Part shown: piece after piece, positions 1 through 6,784 of the stretch | Numbering within the stretch: the stretch's first letter is position 1 | How the letters are laid out: the number at the start of each line of letters is the position of its first letter | Assembly (NCBI GenBank): GCA_964459305.1 | Contig: CAYWNA010000345.1 | Location: 1 to 11,923 of the forward strand | DNA length: 11,923 nucleotides | Direction: 5' to 3' | Source of the DNA: CAYWNA01 sp964459305 | Lineage (GTDB): Bacteria > Planctomycetota > Planctomycetia > Pirellulales > Pirellulaceae | Notes under the pieces: model-generated | What the model saw: the letters and a program-made list of their open reading frames with translations, nothing else | Database searches by the model: none | What the model was told of the DNA's origin: nothing | Program-made: the position numbers and the translations under genes

Positions 1-2435
1 CCGCCGGTATCCTTGACCTGCCAGTGCAAAAAGAGCGAGTAGTAGCCAAGCGAGAAAACCGGCCCCCGGTCGCCCGTCAAGACCACGTCGCCGTCGCGCC
101 TGTCGTGGTTGTGACATTCGACGCAGTGACGATCGAGAATAGGCTGAACGTCGCGGGGAAAGTCCATGATCTCTGGCACATCGTCGATCGGTTCGATTTG
201 GCTCGGTGCCCGGACCAGGGCCGTCAGAGCCGCCTGTCCGCCCGTGCCGGCGGCCTGTGTGCGCGGCTCGTGGCAGCCTACGCACCCGAGCATCTCGCCC
301 GGTTGAAGCGTCACAAAACTGCGCATCTGCTTGACCGATCGATCGTTTTCGTCCAAAGCCACGAAGTAGATGCTCCGCAAGGCGGGCACTTCGAACGAGG
401 CCGATCCGTCCGGCTCGACGGGCACCGTGCCCAGAATGCGTTTGAGTGTGGACGTGACACCGTGACCGATTGGCTGTGAGCCCCCGCCATGGAAGTTGGC
501 TGGTTTGGGAAGATCTTCCAGGACAAGCAGTTTCTTGATCGCGCCGCGCTCGATGCCATCCACGTTGCGGCCCGAATAGATGTCGCCCAGAATCACGGTT
601 CCGGTCGTCTTCGCCAAATCTGCTTCGGCCGCCGCCGTTTTCTCCCGATGCCGCCGGACGATTGCCCGAGGTTCGTGCACCATCTGGTCACTCGTGTAGA
701 GCACCTCGGTCTCGCCTTGGTTGTTCATCAGCAGAATCTGATTCCCTCGGGCTACCAGGAAGGCATCCGCAGAAAGCGGGAATGGATCGCGGAAATCGGC
801 CGAACTGGAAATGTTCCTCATCCCCGATTTCGTATCCGGGCCGCTTTTCGCAGCGGCCGTGGCAACATAGCCGATATGCTCATTGCGGCCATGACCCGGC
901 GAGTTGGTGAGCACGATACTATCGGTGCCGGGAATCGGCATGGCATCAATGAACACGCCGCCTAGATGCATATTGCCGTAGTAGACCATTTGCCCCGTGC
1001 CGTCAGAGTTGATAGTCCAAAGATGATGGAAGCTGACCGGATCGCGATTCACGTATTCCCACCGTGTGTACAACACTCGCCCGTCGGGCAACACCGCCGG
1101 CGTGTTTTCCGTAAAGGAGCCGGAGGAAACCATGCGGATGTTCTCCCCGGTCGCATCCGAGCGGTGAAGCACCGCCGTTTGTGCCAACCAGCATCCGATG
1201 TAGCGCTTGCAGCGAGTCGAACAGAACATGAGATCGCCGTCGGGAAGATACGTCGGCTCGATGTCGTCCCACGGCCCGTCAGTGATCTGTCGCAGGTCGG
1301 TGCCGTCGGTATTGATTTCGTAAAGGTTGTAATGGTGGCTGCCACTCTTGCGATACGAGAACAGGATCTTGTCCGCGTCGTAATGGATCTGCGGATCACG
1401 AACGGCGCCCTCCGGGTCGTCCACCAACAGCATCAACTCGCCCGTGCGGAGGTTCAATTTGCAGAGCTTCCCGCCGTCCGCTCCGTGGATCCAGTACGTC
1501 GGATCGATGCACGAATAACCGAAGTTCGCGTAGTAGTGCCCTGCCGGGTCCCGGCCCGGAGCACGCTCGGCAAACACGATCTCCTCGACGCCGCGTTTCT
1601 GGAATCGCGCGAAGACCTCAGCCCGCTTGGCGATTTCCTGCTTGCGCCAAACGAGTTCCAACCGACGGAGCGACTCCGCGCGGACGGCGTAATGTGCGAC
1701 GATTTCTTCCGCATCAAGCGCACGGTTCCAAATGGCCAGCTCGTCGAGGTACCCTCGATAACGGCAAGAACCCGATGGGCCGCTGGCCGAATCGCCGATT
1801 CCCAAGCATTCCGTCTCGACGTTTTTAATCGTCCCGTCAAACGGAGTCGTCCCCACACGCCGGCCATTGAGGTAAACGGACAGCGTGCTGCCAGCCGGCG
1901 TTTGGCCGTCGCAGCGGGCAACTGCAGCCAAATGGTACCAGCGGTCCTCAACGACGCGGCCTCCCTCGGCGAAAAGATATTCTCCGTTGGCTTGGTTGTG
2001 ATAGAGGCTCGCTTGACCGTTATGAATGGCCAAGTGATAGACGTAGTTAGGCGGCCCACCCCAGCGAAGCACCAAACGATTCCATCCACCCACCTGCGTC
2101 GGGTGAATCCACGCTTCGATCGTATAGTTGGGACCAAGTTGGACATCCCCGGAGGCGGCGCCGGTCAAGTACGCGGCATCGCCCGGTTCGGCCCCCAGCG
2201 CCACTGCGGCACCTGATACCCCAGGTAGCTGATCCGCCGCAACAAAGCGGGCCGACATCTCTTCGCGTCTACCGTCACGCGCTACTAGATCGTCGCGGTC
2301 GCTGCCAGCCGTGTCCCCCAGAGATCCATCGAAACTCCAATGAGCCACCAATCCATCGCCATTCGGCACCTCACAAACCGCCGGCACACACATCCATCCC
2401 CAAAGCACCACTGCAGCAAACCACCGCGCATGCAT
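1..2435 (-). CDS. HzsA-related secreted LamG / beta-propeller / c-type cytochrome protein (C-terminus outside window)
   Basis: 811 codons are visible and the frame is still open at the left edge. The start ATG (2433-2435) is chosen because GGGAGGT lies 5 nt upstream and a signal peptide follows (MHARWFAAVVLWGWMCVPAVC). Residues about 25-245 read as a LamG/concanavalin-like jelly roll (LVAHWSFDGSLGD near the start, YRGYLDELAIWNRAL near the end). Residues about 290-600 contain TolB-like propeller blades, for example YEINTDGTDLRQITDGPWDD followed by IEPTYLPDGDLMF. Two haem-binding CXXCH sites follow: CVGCH at residues 718-722 (270-284) and CVECH at 771-775 (111-125). Propeller plus C-terminal c-haem matches planctomycete proteins annotated as related to the hydrazine synthase alpha subunit. 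Those occur widely outside anammox bacteria, so hydrazine synthesis is not implied; a periplasmic redox or binding role is inference. It is divergent from the restriction-modification gene. The family call is fairly sure, the function unknown. Confidence 0.8.
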   Translation of the reverse strand, partial: MHARWFAAVVLWGWMCVPAVCEVPNGDGLVAHWSFDGSLGDTAGSDRDDLVARDGRREEMSARFVAADQLPGVSGAAVALGAEPGDAAYLTGAASGDVQLGPNYTIEAWIHPTQVGGWNRLVLRWGGPPNYVYHLAIHNGQASLYHNQANGEYLFAEGGRVVEDRWYHLAAVARCDGQTPAGSTLSVYLNGRRVGTTPFDGTIKNVETECLGIGDSASGPSGSCRYRGYLDELAIWNRALDAEEIVAHYAVRAESLRRLELVWRKQEIAKRAEVFARFQKRGVEEIVFAERAPGRDPAGHYYANFGYSCIDPTYWIHGADGGKLCKLNLRTGELMLLVDDPEGAVRDPQIHYDADKILFSYRKSGSHHYNLYEINTDGTDLRQITDGPWDDIEPTYLPDGDLMFCSTRCKRYIGCWLAQTAVLHRSDATGENIRMVSSGSFTENTPAVLPDGRVLYTRWEYVNRDPVSFHHLWTINSDGTGQMVYYGNMHLGGVFIDAMPIPGTDSIVLTNSPGHGRNEHIGYVATAAAKSGPDTKSGMRNISSSADFRDPFPLSADAFLVARGNQILLMNNQGETEVLYTSDQMVHEPRAIVRRHREKTAAAEADLAKTTGTVILGDIYSGRNVDGIERGAIKKLLVLEDLPKPANFHGGGSQPIGHGVTSTLKRILGTVPVEPDGSASFEVPALRSIYFVALDENDRSVKQMRSFVTLQPGEMLGCVGCHEPRTQAAGTGGQAALTALVRAPSQIEPIDDVPEIMDFPRDVQPILDRHCVECHNHDRRDGDVVLTGDRGPVFSLGYYSLFLHWQVKDTG

Positions 2436-2440
2436 CTGAC

Positions 2441-2447
2441 ACCTCCC
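2441..2447 (-). promoter_or_regulatory. Ribosome binding site of the HzsA-related gene
   Basis: GGGAGGT on the minus strand, 5 nt before the ATG at 2435. It decides between two overlapping candidate starts (2435 and 2431, in different frames): only 2435 opens the long frame with signal peptide and LamG domain. Confidence 0.7.
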
Positions 2448-2454
2448 GCGTATA

Positions 2455-2490
2455 CTTCTTTGGAGTGTGGCGACTATTCGCCGCTTTCTT
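2455..2490. repeat. Short palindromic interspersed-repeat-like element in the HzsA-related leader
   Basis: A perfect 5-bp stem GGCGA (2469-2473) / TCGCC (2478-2482) with loop CTAT, embedded in TGGAGTGTGGCGACTATTCG then CCGCTTTC. I recall very similar GGAGTGCGGCGACTTGTCGCCGC elements scattered in planctomycete and verrucomicrobial genomes, but this is from memory and cannot be verified here. It lies about 34 nt upstream of the start codon of the minus-strand gene, so it would be in or near its 5' leader. Whether it regulates anything is unknown. Confidence 0.4.
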
Positions 2491-2561
2491 CGTGGCAGCA
2501 TTCGTGCCCCGTCCCAACCAAAGCGTCTTTCACGCTATTCTGATCGATTTCGGAACGATAG

Positions 2562-2668
2562 TCCACGCCGATGGTGAACGCGCCGTCCTGCTTTTCCAGC
2601 AGATAGCGATTTTCGTACACACGATGTGTCCTCGGTCCGCAGGCACAATCCTCGACCACAAGCCGGCG
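2562..2668 (-). pseudogene. Frameshifted fragment of a paralogue of the large hydrolase gene at 6859-10419
   Basis: The 107 bp align with 8243-8348 (106 bp) in the same orientation with 17 mismatches and one 1-nt indel, about 84% identity by hand count. The translated fragment reads ACGRGLCLRTEDTSCVRK in one frame, then RYLLEKQDGAFTIGVDY in the next. The intact gene has ACGRGLTLRTEDTACVRK and RYLLEKQGGAFTMGVEY (residues 693-727). The extra base lies at about 2608-2613 (gattttcg against gctttcg), exactly where the frame changes. Homology stops abruptly at both ends. No start codon or complete domain is left, so this is a relic of a duplicated or rearranged gene, not a functional gene. An open frame continues past the relic at 2474-2659 but looks accidental. 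Confidence 0.8.
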
Positions 2669-2690
2669 ATCGGCGGCGACAACCAGCTCG

Positions 2691-2882
2691 CACGGCGAGA
2701 AAACCTATGGAGCGATCCACCTGATGCGCCGGCTGATTGGCGAGGTGCTCCAGGAAAAGGTCGACGCCGGCTGTTTCTAGCCAGGCGACGCCCAACGCTT
2801 GACGCGAGAGATCCTGAGCGAAAACGCATCACAGTTCTTCGGTCGCCTCGCGCGATTCGGGCTTGCTTTACGCACGAAACCC
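2691..2882 (+). pseudogene. Possible stop-interrupted remnant of an amidohydrolase C-terminus
   Basis: Plus-strand frame starting at 2697 reads EKTYGAIHLMRRLIGEVLQE, then KVDAGCF, a TAG stop (2778-2780), then PGDAQRLTREILSENASQFF. The pattern 'R-x-L-x-E-V-L-x-E-K-V-x-x-G ... A-x-x-L-x-x-x-I-L-x-x-N-A-x-x-x-F' resembles the last two helices of amidohydrolase-family TIM-barrel enzymes. The same frame runs on to TAG at 2928-2930, just before the restriction-modification start. Nothing upstream of about 2690 continues the domain. The opposite strand also has an open frame here (to 2795) that I do not recognise. The family guess is tentative. Confidence 0.35.
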
Positions 2883-2939
2883 GCCACAATGCTGCCTTTC
2901 GGCAGTCTACTTGAAGTATTAATGGACTAGGTCCCCGCC

Positions 2940-5900
2940 ATGGTCGGAATAAGAAGAGAACGCCTTGAGTCCTTCGTCGAGTGGGTGGGGCAGCACATCA
3001 CTGGCGACGAGAAAGGCGAAGCGCAGATCTTCCTCGACCGCCTATTCCAGGCGTTCGCTCAGCCGGGCTGTCTGGACGTCGGTGGCACGCCCGAATTCCG
3101 CATTCGCAAAGCCCGCGAGGACGGCGGGGGGACGGCATTTGCCGATTACGTTTGGAAGCCGATCGTGTTGATCGAGATGAAGAAACGCGGCGAGAACCTC
3201 GCGCGTCACTTTCGCCAGGCTTTTGACTATTGGGTGCGGCTCGTACCCGGCCGGCCCCGTTACGTGGTCTTGTGCAACTTCGACGAATTTTGGGTCTACG
3301 ACTTCGAGACGCAAATGGACTCGCCCGTCGATCGGTTGAAGATCGAGGAACTCCCGCGACGCGACGGCCCGCTTGCATTCCTGTTCCCCACGCCGGAGAA
3401 GCCTGTCTTCGGTAATGATCATGAAGCCGTCACACGCGACGCGGCGGATCGGCTGGCCACTTGCTTCAACAAGTTGGTGACCCGTCGTGTTGACCGCGCA
3501 CTGGCTCAGCGGTTCATCCTGCAATCGCTCGTCGCACTGTTCTCCGAAGACATCGGATTACTCGAACAATACTTGTTCACGCGTTTGCTTGACGAATGCG
3601 ACGAGCCACGCAAGAGCTACGACCTGTTAGGGCAACTGTTTGCTGAAATGAACACGCCGGGAAAAACACCGGGCGGGCGACTCAAGGGAGTTGACTATTT
3701 CAACGGAGGTCTGTTCGCGGAGCCCGCACGGATCGAGCTGTACCCGGACGAGATTGCCCAGCTGCGCCAGGCAGCCGAAGCGAACTGGTCCAACGTGCGC
3801 CCGGAAATCTTCGGCACGCTGTTCGAGCATTCGGTAGACCAGGCCGAACGCCGGGCTTACGGCGCGCACTTTACGCACCCGGTGGACATTATGAAGATCG
3901 TCAGCCCGACGATTGTCCAACCGTGGCGGGAACTGATCGAAAACGCCCGGTCCATCAAGCGGTTGTTGGAATTGCGCAAGCGGTTGACTGCATTCACCGT
4001 CCTCGATCCGGCCTGTGGAAGCGGCAACTTTCTCTACATCGCCTACCGCGAAATGAAACGGCTTGAGGCGCGAATCTTCGAACGGATCAATGAAATCTCC
4101 ACTCGAAAAGAGGAACAGCGGCTTATCGGCTTTGTCACAGCCAATCAATTCTACGGCATCGACATCAATCCGCTGGGCATCGAGTTGGCCAAAGTGACGA
4201 TGATGATCGCCCGAAAGTTAGCCATTGACGAACTGAAGATGGACGAACGCGCCCTTCCGCTGGACAACTTGGACGGCAACTTCATCGCCGGCGACGCGCT
4301 TATCCGATCCGAGTTGATGGGCCTGGGTGATGAACGCAAGAACTGGCGCCGCCCGTTGCTTGAAGACGGCAAGCCCGTCATTGTCGATTGGCCGCAAGCC
4401 GACGTGATCATCGGCAATCCGCCGTTCAACGGCGCCAAGAAGCTCAAACCCGATCTGGGACCGGATTACATCAACGCCATTCGCCAGGCATATCCTGAAG
4501 TGCCCGGCATGGCGGACTACTGCGTCCTATGGTTCCGCAAGGCCCAGGATCATCTGCCGGAGTGTACCGCCGACGATCCGGTCGCCGGCCGGGCGGGTCT
4601 GGTCGGCACGCAAAACATCCGCAACAACAAGTCCCGCGTCGGCGGCCTGGACCACATCGCCGCCGGCGGCACGATCATCGAAGCGGTCGACAACCAACCC
4701 TGGTCCGGCGAAGCCAACGTCCACGTCTCGATTCCCAACTGGGTCAAGCACCAAAACGTCAATCCGCGCTGGACAAAAACTGAAAAAGACCGTGTTCGCG
4801 AGCAGCTACTGATTCCGGAGACGCGGCGATTTTGGTTCAAGGTGGATCCGGAACCCGGAAAGAAGAAGATACGTAAGAAAGGAAGTGGACCCGCAGCGAA
4901 GGAGTACGAACTTGCGTTTCGAGAGGGGGAACATATTAGTCCAGCTCTGTCCGACCAGACTGACGTAACGGGAGCGCACGTTCTATCGTGCAATACAACG
5001 CCACAATGTGTCTTCAACGGACAGTTTCCCCGTCATCAAGGATTTGTTCTGACACCCGAAGAAGCGAGCCGCATGATCGCGCAGGATGATCGGAACCGTA
5101 AAGTTGTTCACCCATATCTCATCGGACGAGAGATGATCACGCATGTCGCTCCCCTTCGGTGGGTGATCGATTTTCAGAAGATGGACTTATTCGCCGCACA
5201 GCAATTCGGCATGCCGTTCCGGCGAATCAAAGAGAAGGTGCTTCCTCACATCACCGAATACGCGCAACGCGAACGCGAACAGACTGGTAAAGACACCGGG
5301 CAGGATCAAACGTGGCTGCGCAATTGGTGGCAGCATTTTCGGTGTCGAAAAGAAATGGTTGACGAAATCGGCACACTCTCGCGATTCCTCGCTTGTGCAG
5401 AAGTGACGAAGCGACCGATTTTTTGTTTCGTTGATCCATATGTTCGACCCGATCACACCGTTGAAGCGTTCGCGTTCGAAGACGATTACAGCTTCGGCGT
5501 CCTGCAATCGAACTCGCACTGGCAGTGGTTCGTCGCGAAGTGCTCGAAACTGAAGTCCGACTTTCGCTACACGCCCGTATCCGTCTTCGATACCTTTCCC
5601 TGGCCGCAATCGCCGAATGTGGGGCAGATCGAGGCCGTGGCCGAGGCGGGTCGTGAGGTGCGGCGGGTGCGTGGGCAGGCGTTGGAGAAAATCAAGGGCG
5701 GGCTGCGGGCCGTGTATCGCACGCTGGAGTTACCCGGCAAGAACCCGCTCAAAGACGCCCACGCCGCGCTCGACACGGCCGTGCTCGCCGCCTACGGCTT
5801 CTCGCCGAAGAAAGACCTGCTGGCCCAACTGCTGGAGCTGAACCTTGCAGTCGCCGGCCAGATCGACGACGGCACGCAAGTCACCGCACCCGGGCTTCCG

Positions 5901-5954
5901 CCGAGTTTCCCTGATCCCTCACGCCTGACCACCGACGACTGCATTCGCCCGTGA
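2940..5954 (+). CDS. MmeI-like type IIL (single-chain) restriction-modification enzyme
   Basis: 1004 codons, a little longer than MmeI (919 aa). One chain should both methylate and cut DNA. An N-terminal nuclease carries D69-X9-E79-M-K81 (within ADYVWKPIVLIEMKKR), the D-X9-EXK spacing described for MmeI. A helical spacer spans about 150-330. The amino-methyltransferase has motif I DPACGSGNFL from D356 (4005) and motif IV NPPF from N493 (4416). The target recognition region covers about 640-880, with the typical FNGQFPRHQGFVLTPEEA, and a C-terminal helical domain includes DAHAALDTAVLAAYGF. Family enzymes usually adenine-methylate one strand and cleave at a distance; the target site cannot be read from sequence. 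All key residues are present, so it should be active. No separate methylase, specificity subunit or helicase lies nearby. An in-frame TAG at 2928 bounds the start; no clear ribosome binding site is visible, so translation may be weak or leaderless. Confidence 0.9.
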   Translation: MVGIRRERLESFVEWVGQHITGDEKGEAQIFLDRLFQAFAQPGCLDVGGTPEFRIRKAREDGGGTAFADYVWKPIVLIEMKKRGENLARHFRQAFDYWVRLVPGRPRYVVLCNFDEFWVYDFETQMDSPVDRLKIEELPRRDGPLAFLFPTPEKPVFGNDHEAVTRDAADRLATCFNKLVTRRVDRALAQRFILQSLVALFSEDIGLLEQYLFTRLLDECDEPRKSYDLLGQLFAEMNTPGKTPGGRLKGVDYFNGGLFAEPARIELYPDEIAQLRQAAEANWSNVRPEIFGTLFEHSVDQAERRAYGAHFTHPVDIMKIVSPTIVQPWRELIENARSIKRLLELRKRLTAFTVLDPACGSGNFLYIAYREMKRLEARIFERINEISTRKEEQRLIGFVTANQFYGIDINPLGIELAKVTMMIARKLAIDELKMDERALPLDNLDGNFIAGDALIRSELMGLGDERKNWRRPLLEDGKPVIVDWPQADVIIGNPPFNGAKKLKPDLGPDYINAIRQAYPEVPGMADYCVLWFRKAQDHLPECTADDPVAGRAGLVGTQNIRNNKSRVGGLDHIAAGGTIIEAVDNQPWSGEANVHVSIPNWVKHQNVNPRWTKTEKDRVREQLLIPETRRFWFKVDPEPGKKKIRKKGSGPAAKEYELAFREGEHISPALSDQTDVTGAHVLSCNTTPQCVFNGQFPRHQGFVLTPEEASRMIAQDDRNRKVVHPYLIGREMITHVAPLRWVIDFQKMDLFAAQQFGMPFRRIKEKVLPHITEYAQREREQTGKDTGQDQTWLRNWWQHFRCRKEMVDEIGTLSRFLACAEVTKRPIFCFVDPYVRPDHTVEAFAFEDDYSFGVLQSNSHWQWFVAKCSKLKSDFRYTPVSVFDTFPWPQSPNVGQIEAVAEAGREVRRVRGQALEKIKGGLRAVYRTLELPGKNPLKDAHAALDTAVLAAYGFSPKKDLLAQLLELNLAVAGQIDDGTQVTAPGLPPSFPDPSRLTTDDCIRP

Positions 5955-6001
5955 CGACGCCGTTTCCTCGGGTGGAGGCTTCGAAGGTTCTGGTCTCTTC
6001 A
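5955..6001. other. Gap after the restriction-modification gene
   Basis: 47 bp between the stop and the first repeat hairpin. Only a weak CCTC/GAGG pairing and a TTCGAA palindrome are visible. I see no convincing intrinsic terminator. Confidence 0.4.
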
Positions 6002-6121
6002 GTGCCAACGGCACGGTCGTATGTCAGCCCAGGGTGCAGCGACGTGAGTCCGCGAACGTCGCGAAACCCTGGGTGTGAAGGTCATTCCAACCGGAACCCT
6101 GAAGGGGTGGTCCTAGGTCCT
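6002..6121 (+). repeat. Three-hairpin interspersed palindromic repeat, copy 1
   Basis: Three stem-loops in a row. (a) GTGCC-AAC-GGCAC at 6002-6014. (b) CCCAGGGT (6028-6035) pairs with ACCCTGGG (6066-6073), and inside a 3x3 internal loop GCGACG (6039-6044) pairs with CGTCGC (6057-6062). (c) ACCCT-GAA-GGGGT at 6096-6108, followed by GGTCCTAGG. A second, reversed copy lies at 6231-6349. There is no convincing reading frame. It sits 48 bp after the restriction-modification stop and could also act as a transcription end or mRNA-protecting structure, which is inference. Confidence 0.75.
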
Positions 6122-6193
6122 GGACAGGTCCGTTCTGCTGCGCCGAGTCGATGTTTCCCAAGATGGGCTGGGCGGCGGGCAACGCGATCAACA

Positions 6194-6206
6194 CCACATG
6201 TTGTGG
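6194..6206. repeat. Small hairpin at the centre of the convergent repeat pair
   Basis: CCACA-TGT-TGTGG, a 5-bp stem with a 3-nt loop, between the two repeat copies. A stem of this size can arise by chance; it is recorded because it lies within the spacer of the larger inverted arrangement. Confidence 0.3.
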
Positions 6207-6230
6207 CATTTTGGTGACCCAACGCGGCAG

Positions 6231-6349
6231 TACTAGGGCCGCCCCGTTGGGGCTTTCAATGTGTGGGCAATCCTGCCCCAGGGTTGCGCGACGCTCGCAG
6301 ATTCGCGTCGCTGCACCCTGGGCTGTCGTACCGCCGTCCCTTCGGGACT
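6231..6349 (-). repeat. Three-hairpin interspersed palindromic repeat, copy 2 (inverted)
   Basis: Reverse complement of the copy 1 architecture. It has GCCCCGTTGGGGC (6241-6253), then CCCAGGGT (6277-6284) with ACCCTGGG (6315-6322) enclosing GCGACG (6288-6293) and CGTCGC (6306-6311), then GTCCCTTCGGGAC (6336-6348). Over the 73-bp core it matches copy 1 at 60 positions (about 82%). Differences in hairpins a and c preserve pairing. The two copies point towards each other across about 110 bp. Confidence 0.75.
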
Positions 6350-6519
6350 GGAAGAAAGACAGTCGCGAGGCAATCCATTCGGTGACCGCAAACTGAACAC
6401 GCCAGGACGGACCTGACTTCCAGCAAGCGGTGGCACCCACAATGATTACTGACACGTGTGGGGAGCTTACGATCCGGCGGGACTATTCCATCGCTCGTTG
6501 GCGGTGATAGAATAGGAAT
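6350..6519. other. Intergenic stretch between repeat copy 2 and the UPF0175 gene
   Basis: 170 bp without a convincing gene. It contains CAGGACGGACCTGAC (6403-6417), an imperfect inverted match (13 of 15) to 6123-6137. TAGAAT at 6508-6513 could be a -10-like hexamer for the UPF0175 gene, but no good -35 partner is visible. Confidence 0.3.
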
Positions 6520-6525
6520 GGAGGT
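6520..6525 (+). promoter_or_regulatory. Ribosome binding site of the UPF0175 gene
   Basis: GGAGGT lies 7 nt before the ATG at 6533. It selects this start over in-frame ATGs at 6458 and 6518; the latter overlaps the GGAGGT itself. Confidence 0.7.
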
Positions 6526-6532
6526 TCGGACA

Positions 6533-6781
6533 ATGGCGACGCTTACGGTCCCGGATGAAGTGCTGCGAGAGGCGGGTTTGAGCGAATGCGAGGCCCTGGT
6601 GGAGTTCGCGTGCCGATTGTTCGACGCGGAAAAACTCGGCCTGTGGTCCGCGGCTCAACTGGCTGGACTGGATCGCAACGGCATGGAAGATGCTTTGCTC
6701 CAGCGGGGCATCTCGATCTACCGTCCGACTGCCGAGGACTTGGTACAGGACCTGGCAACTCTGGATCGTCTTGGGATTTGA
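6533..6781 (+). CDS. UPF0175 family small protein (antitoxin-like)
   Basis: 82 aa beginning MATLTVPDEVLREAGLSECE. Family features: a short N-terminal strand, helices with ALVEFACRLFDAEKLGLWSA, a helix-turn-helix-like AAQLAGLDRNGMEDALLQRG, and the terminal strand/helix ISIYRPTAEDLVQDLATL. Full length for the family. UPF0175 proteins usually sit directly before a PIN-domain protein and are thought to be its antitoxin, with DNA binding likely for the helix-turn-helix part. Here a complete toxin is missing: only a possible start of one follows at 6785. The next gene is convergent and ends at 6859. The start is set by GGAGGT 7 nt upstream. The family assignment is good; the antitoxin role is inferred from relatives. 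Confidence 0.8.
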   Translation: MATLTVPDEVLREAGLSECEALVEFACRLFDAEKLGLWSAAQLAGLDRNGMEDALLQRGISIYRPTAEDLVQDLATLDRLGI

Positions 6782-6784
6782 ACC

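Noticed and set aside
24..2216. Three long plus-strand open frames (24-479, 489-965, 966-2216)
   Set aside because: They lie antisense to the HzsA-related gene, show no recognisable domains, and arise because the GC-rich coding strand leaves its complement open. The minus frame has a signal peptide, LamG, propeller and CXXCH motifs.
1..2435. True hydrazine synthase / anammox locus
   Set aside because: No beta/gamma subunits or hydrazine dehydrogenase are visible, the N-terminus is LamG-like, and related proteins are common in non-anammox planctomycetes.
2465..2914. Plus-strand frame of 149 codons
   Set aside because: It crosses the hairpin element, the hydrolase relic in antisense and the amidohydrolase-like debris, so it is a chance frame across unrelated pieces.
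2897..2922. TTTCGG ... TATTAA as a promoter for the restriction-modification gene
   Set aside because: The spacing is about 14 nt and the -35 match is poor; not strong enough to annotate.
2940..5954. Membership in BREX, DISARM or another multi-gene defence system
   Set aside because: No PglZ, Lon-like, helicase or phospholipase D partner genes flank it; the single-chain MmeI architecture is sufficient on its own.
5951..6455. Open frames on both strands across the convergent repeats
   Set aside because: They coincide with the palindromic repeats and contain no protein-like conservation; the hairpin covariation explains the region better.
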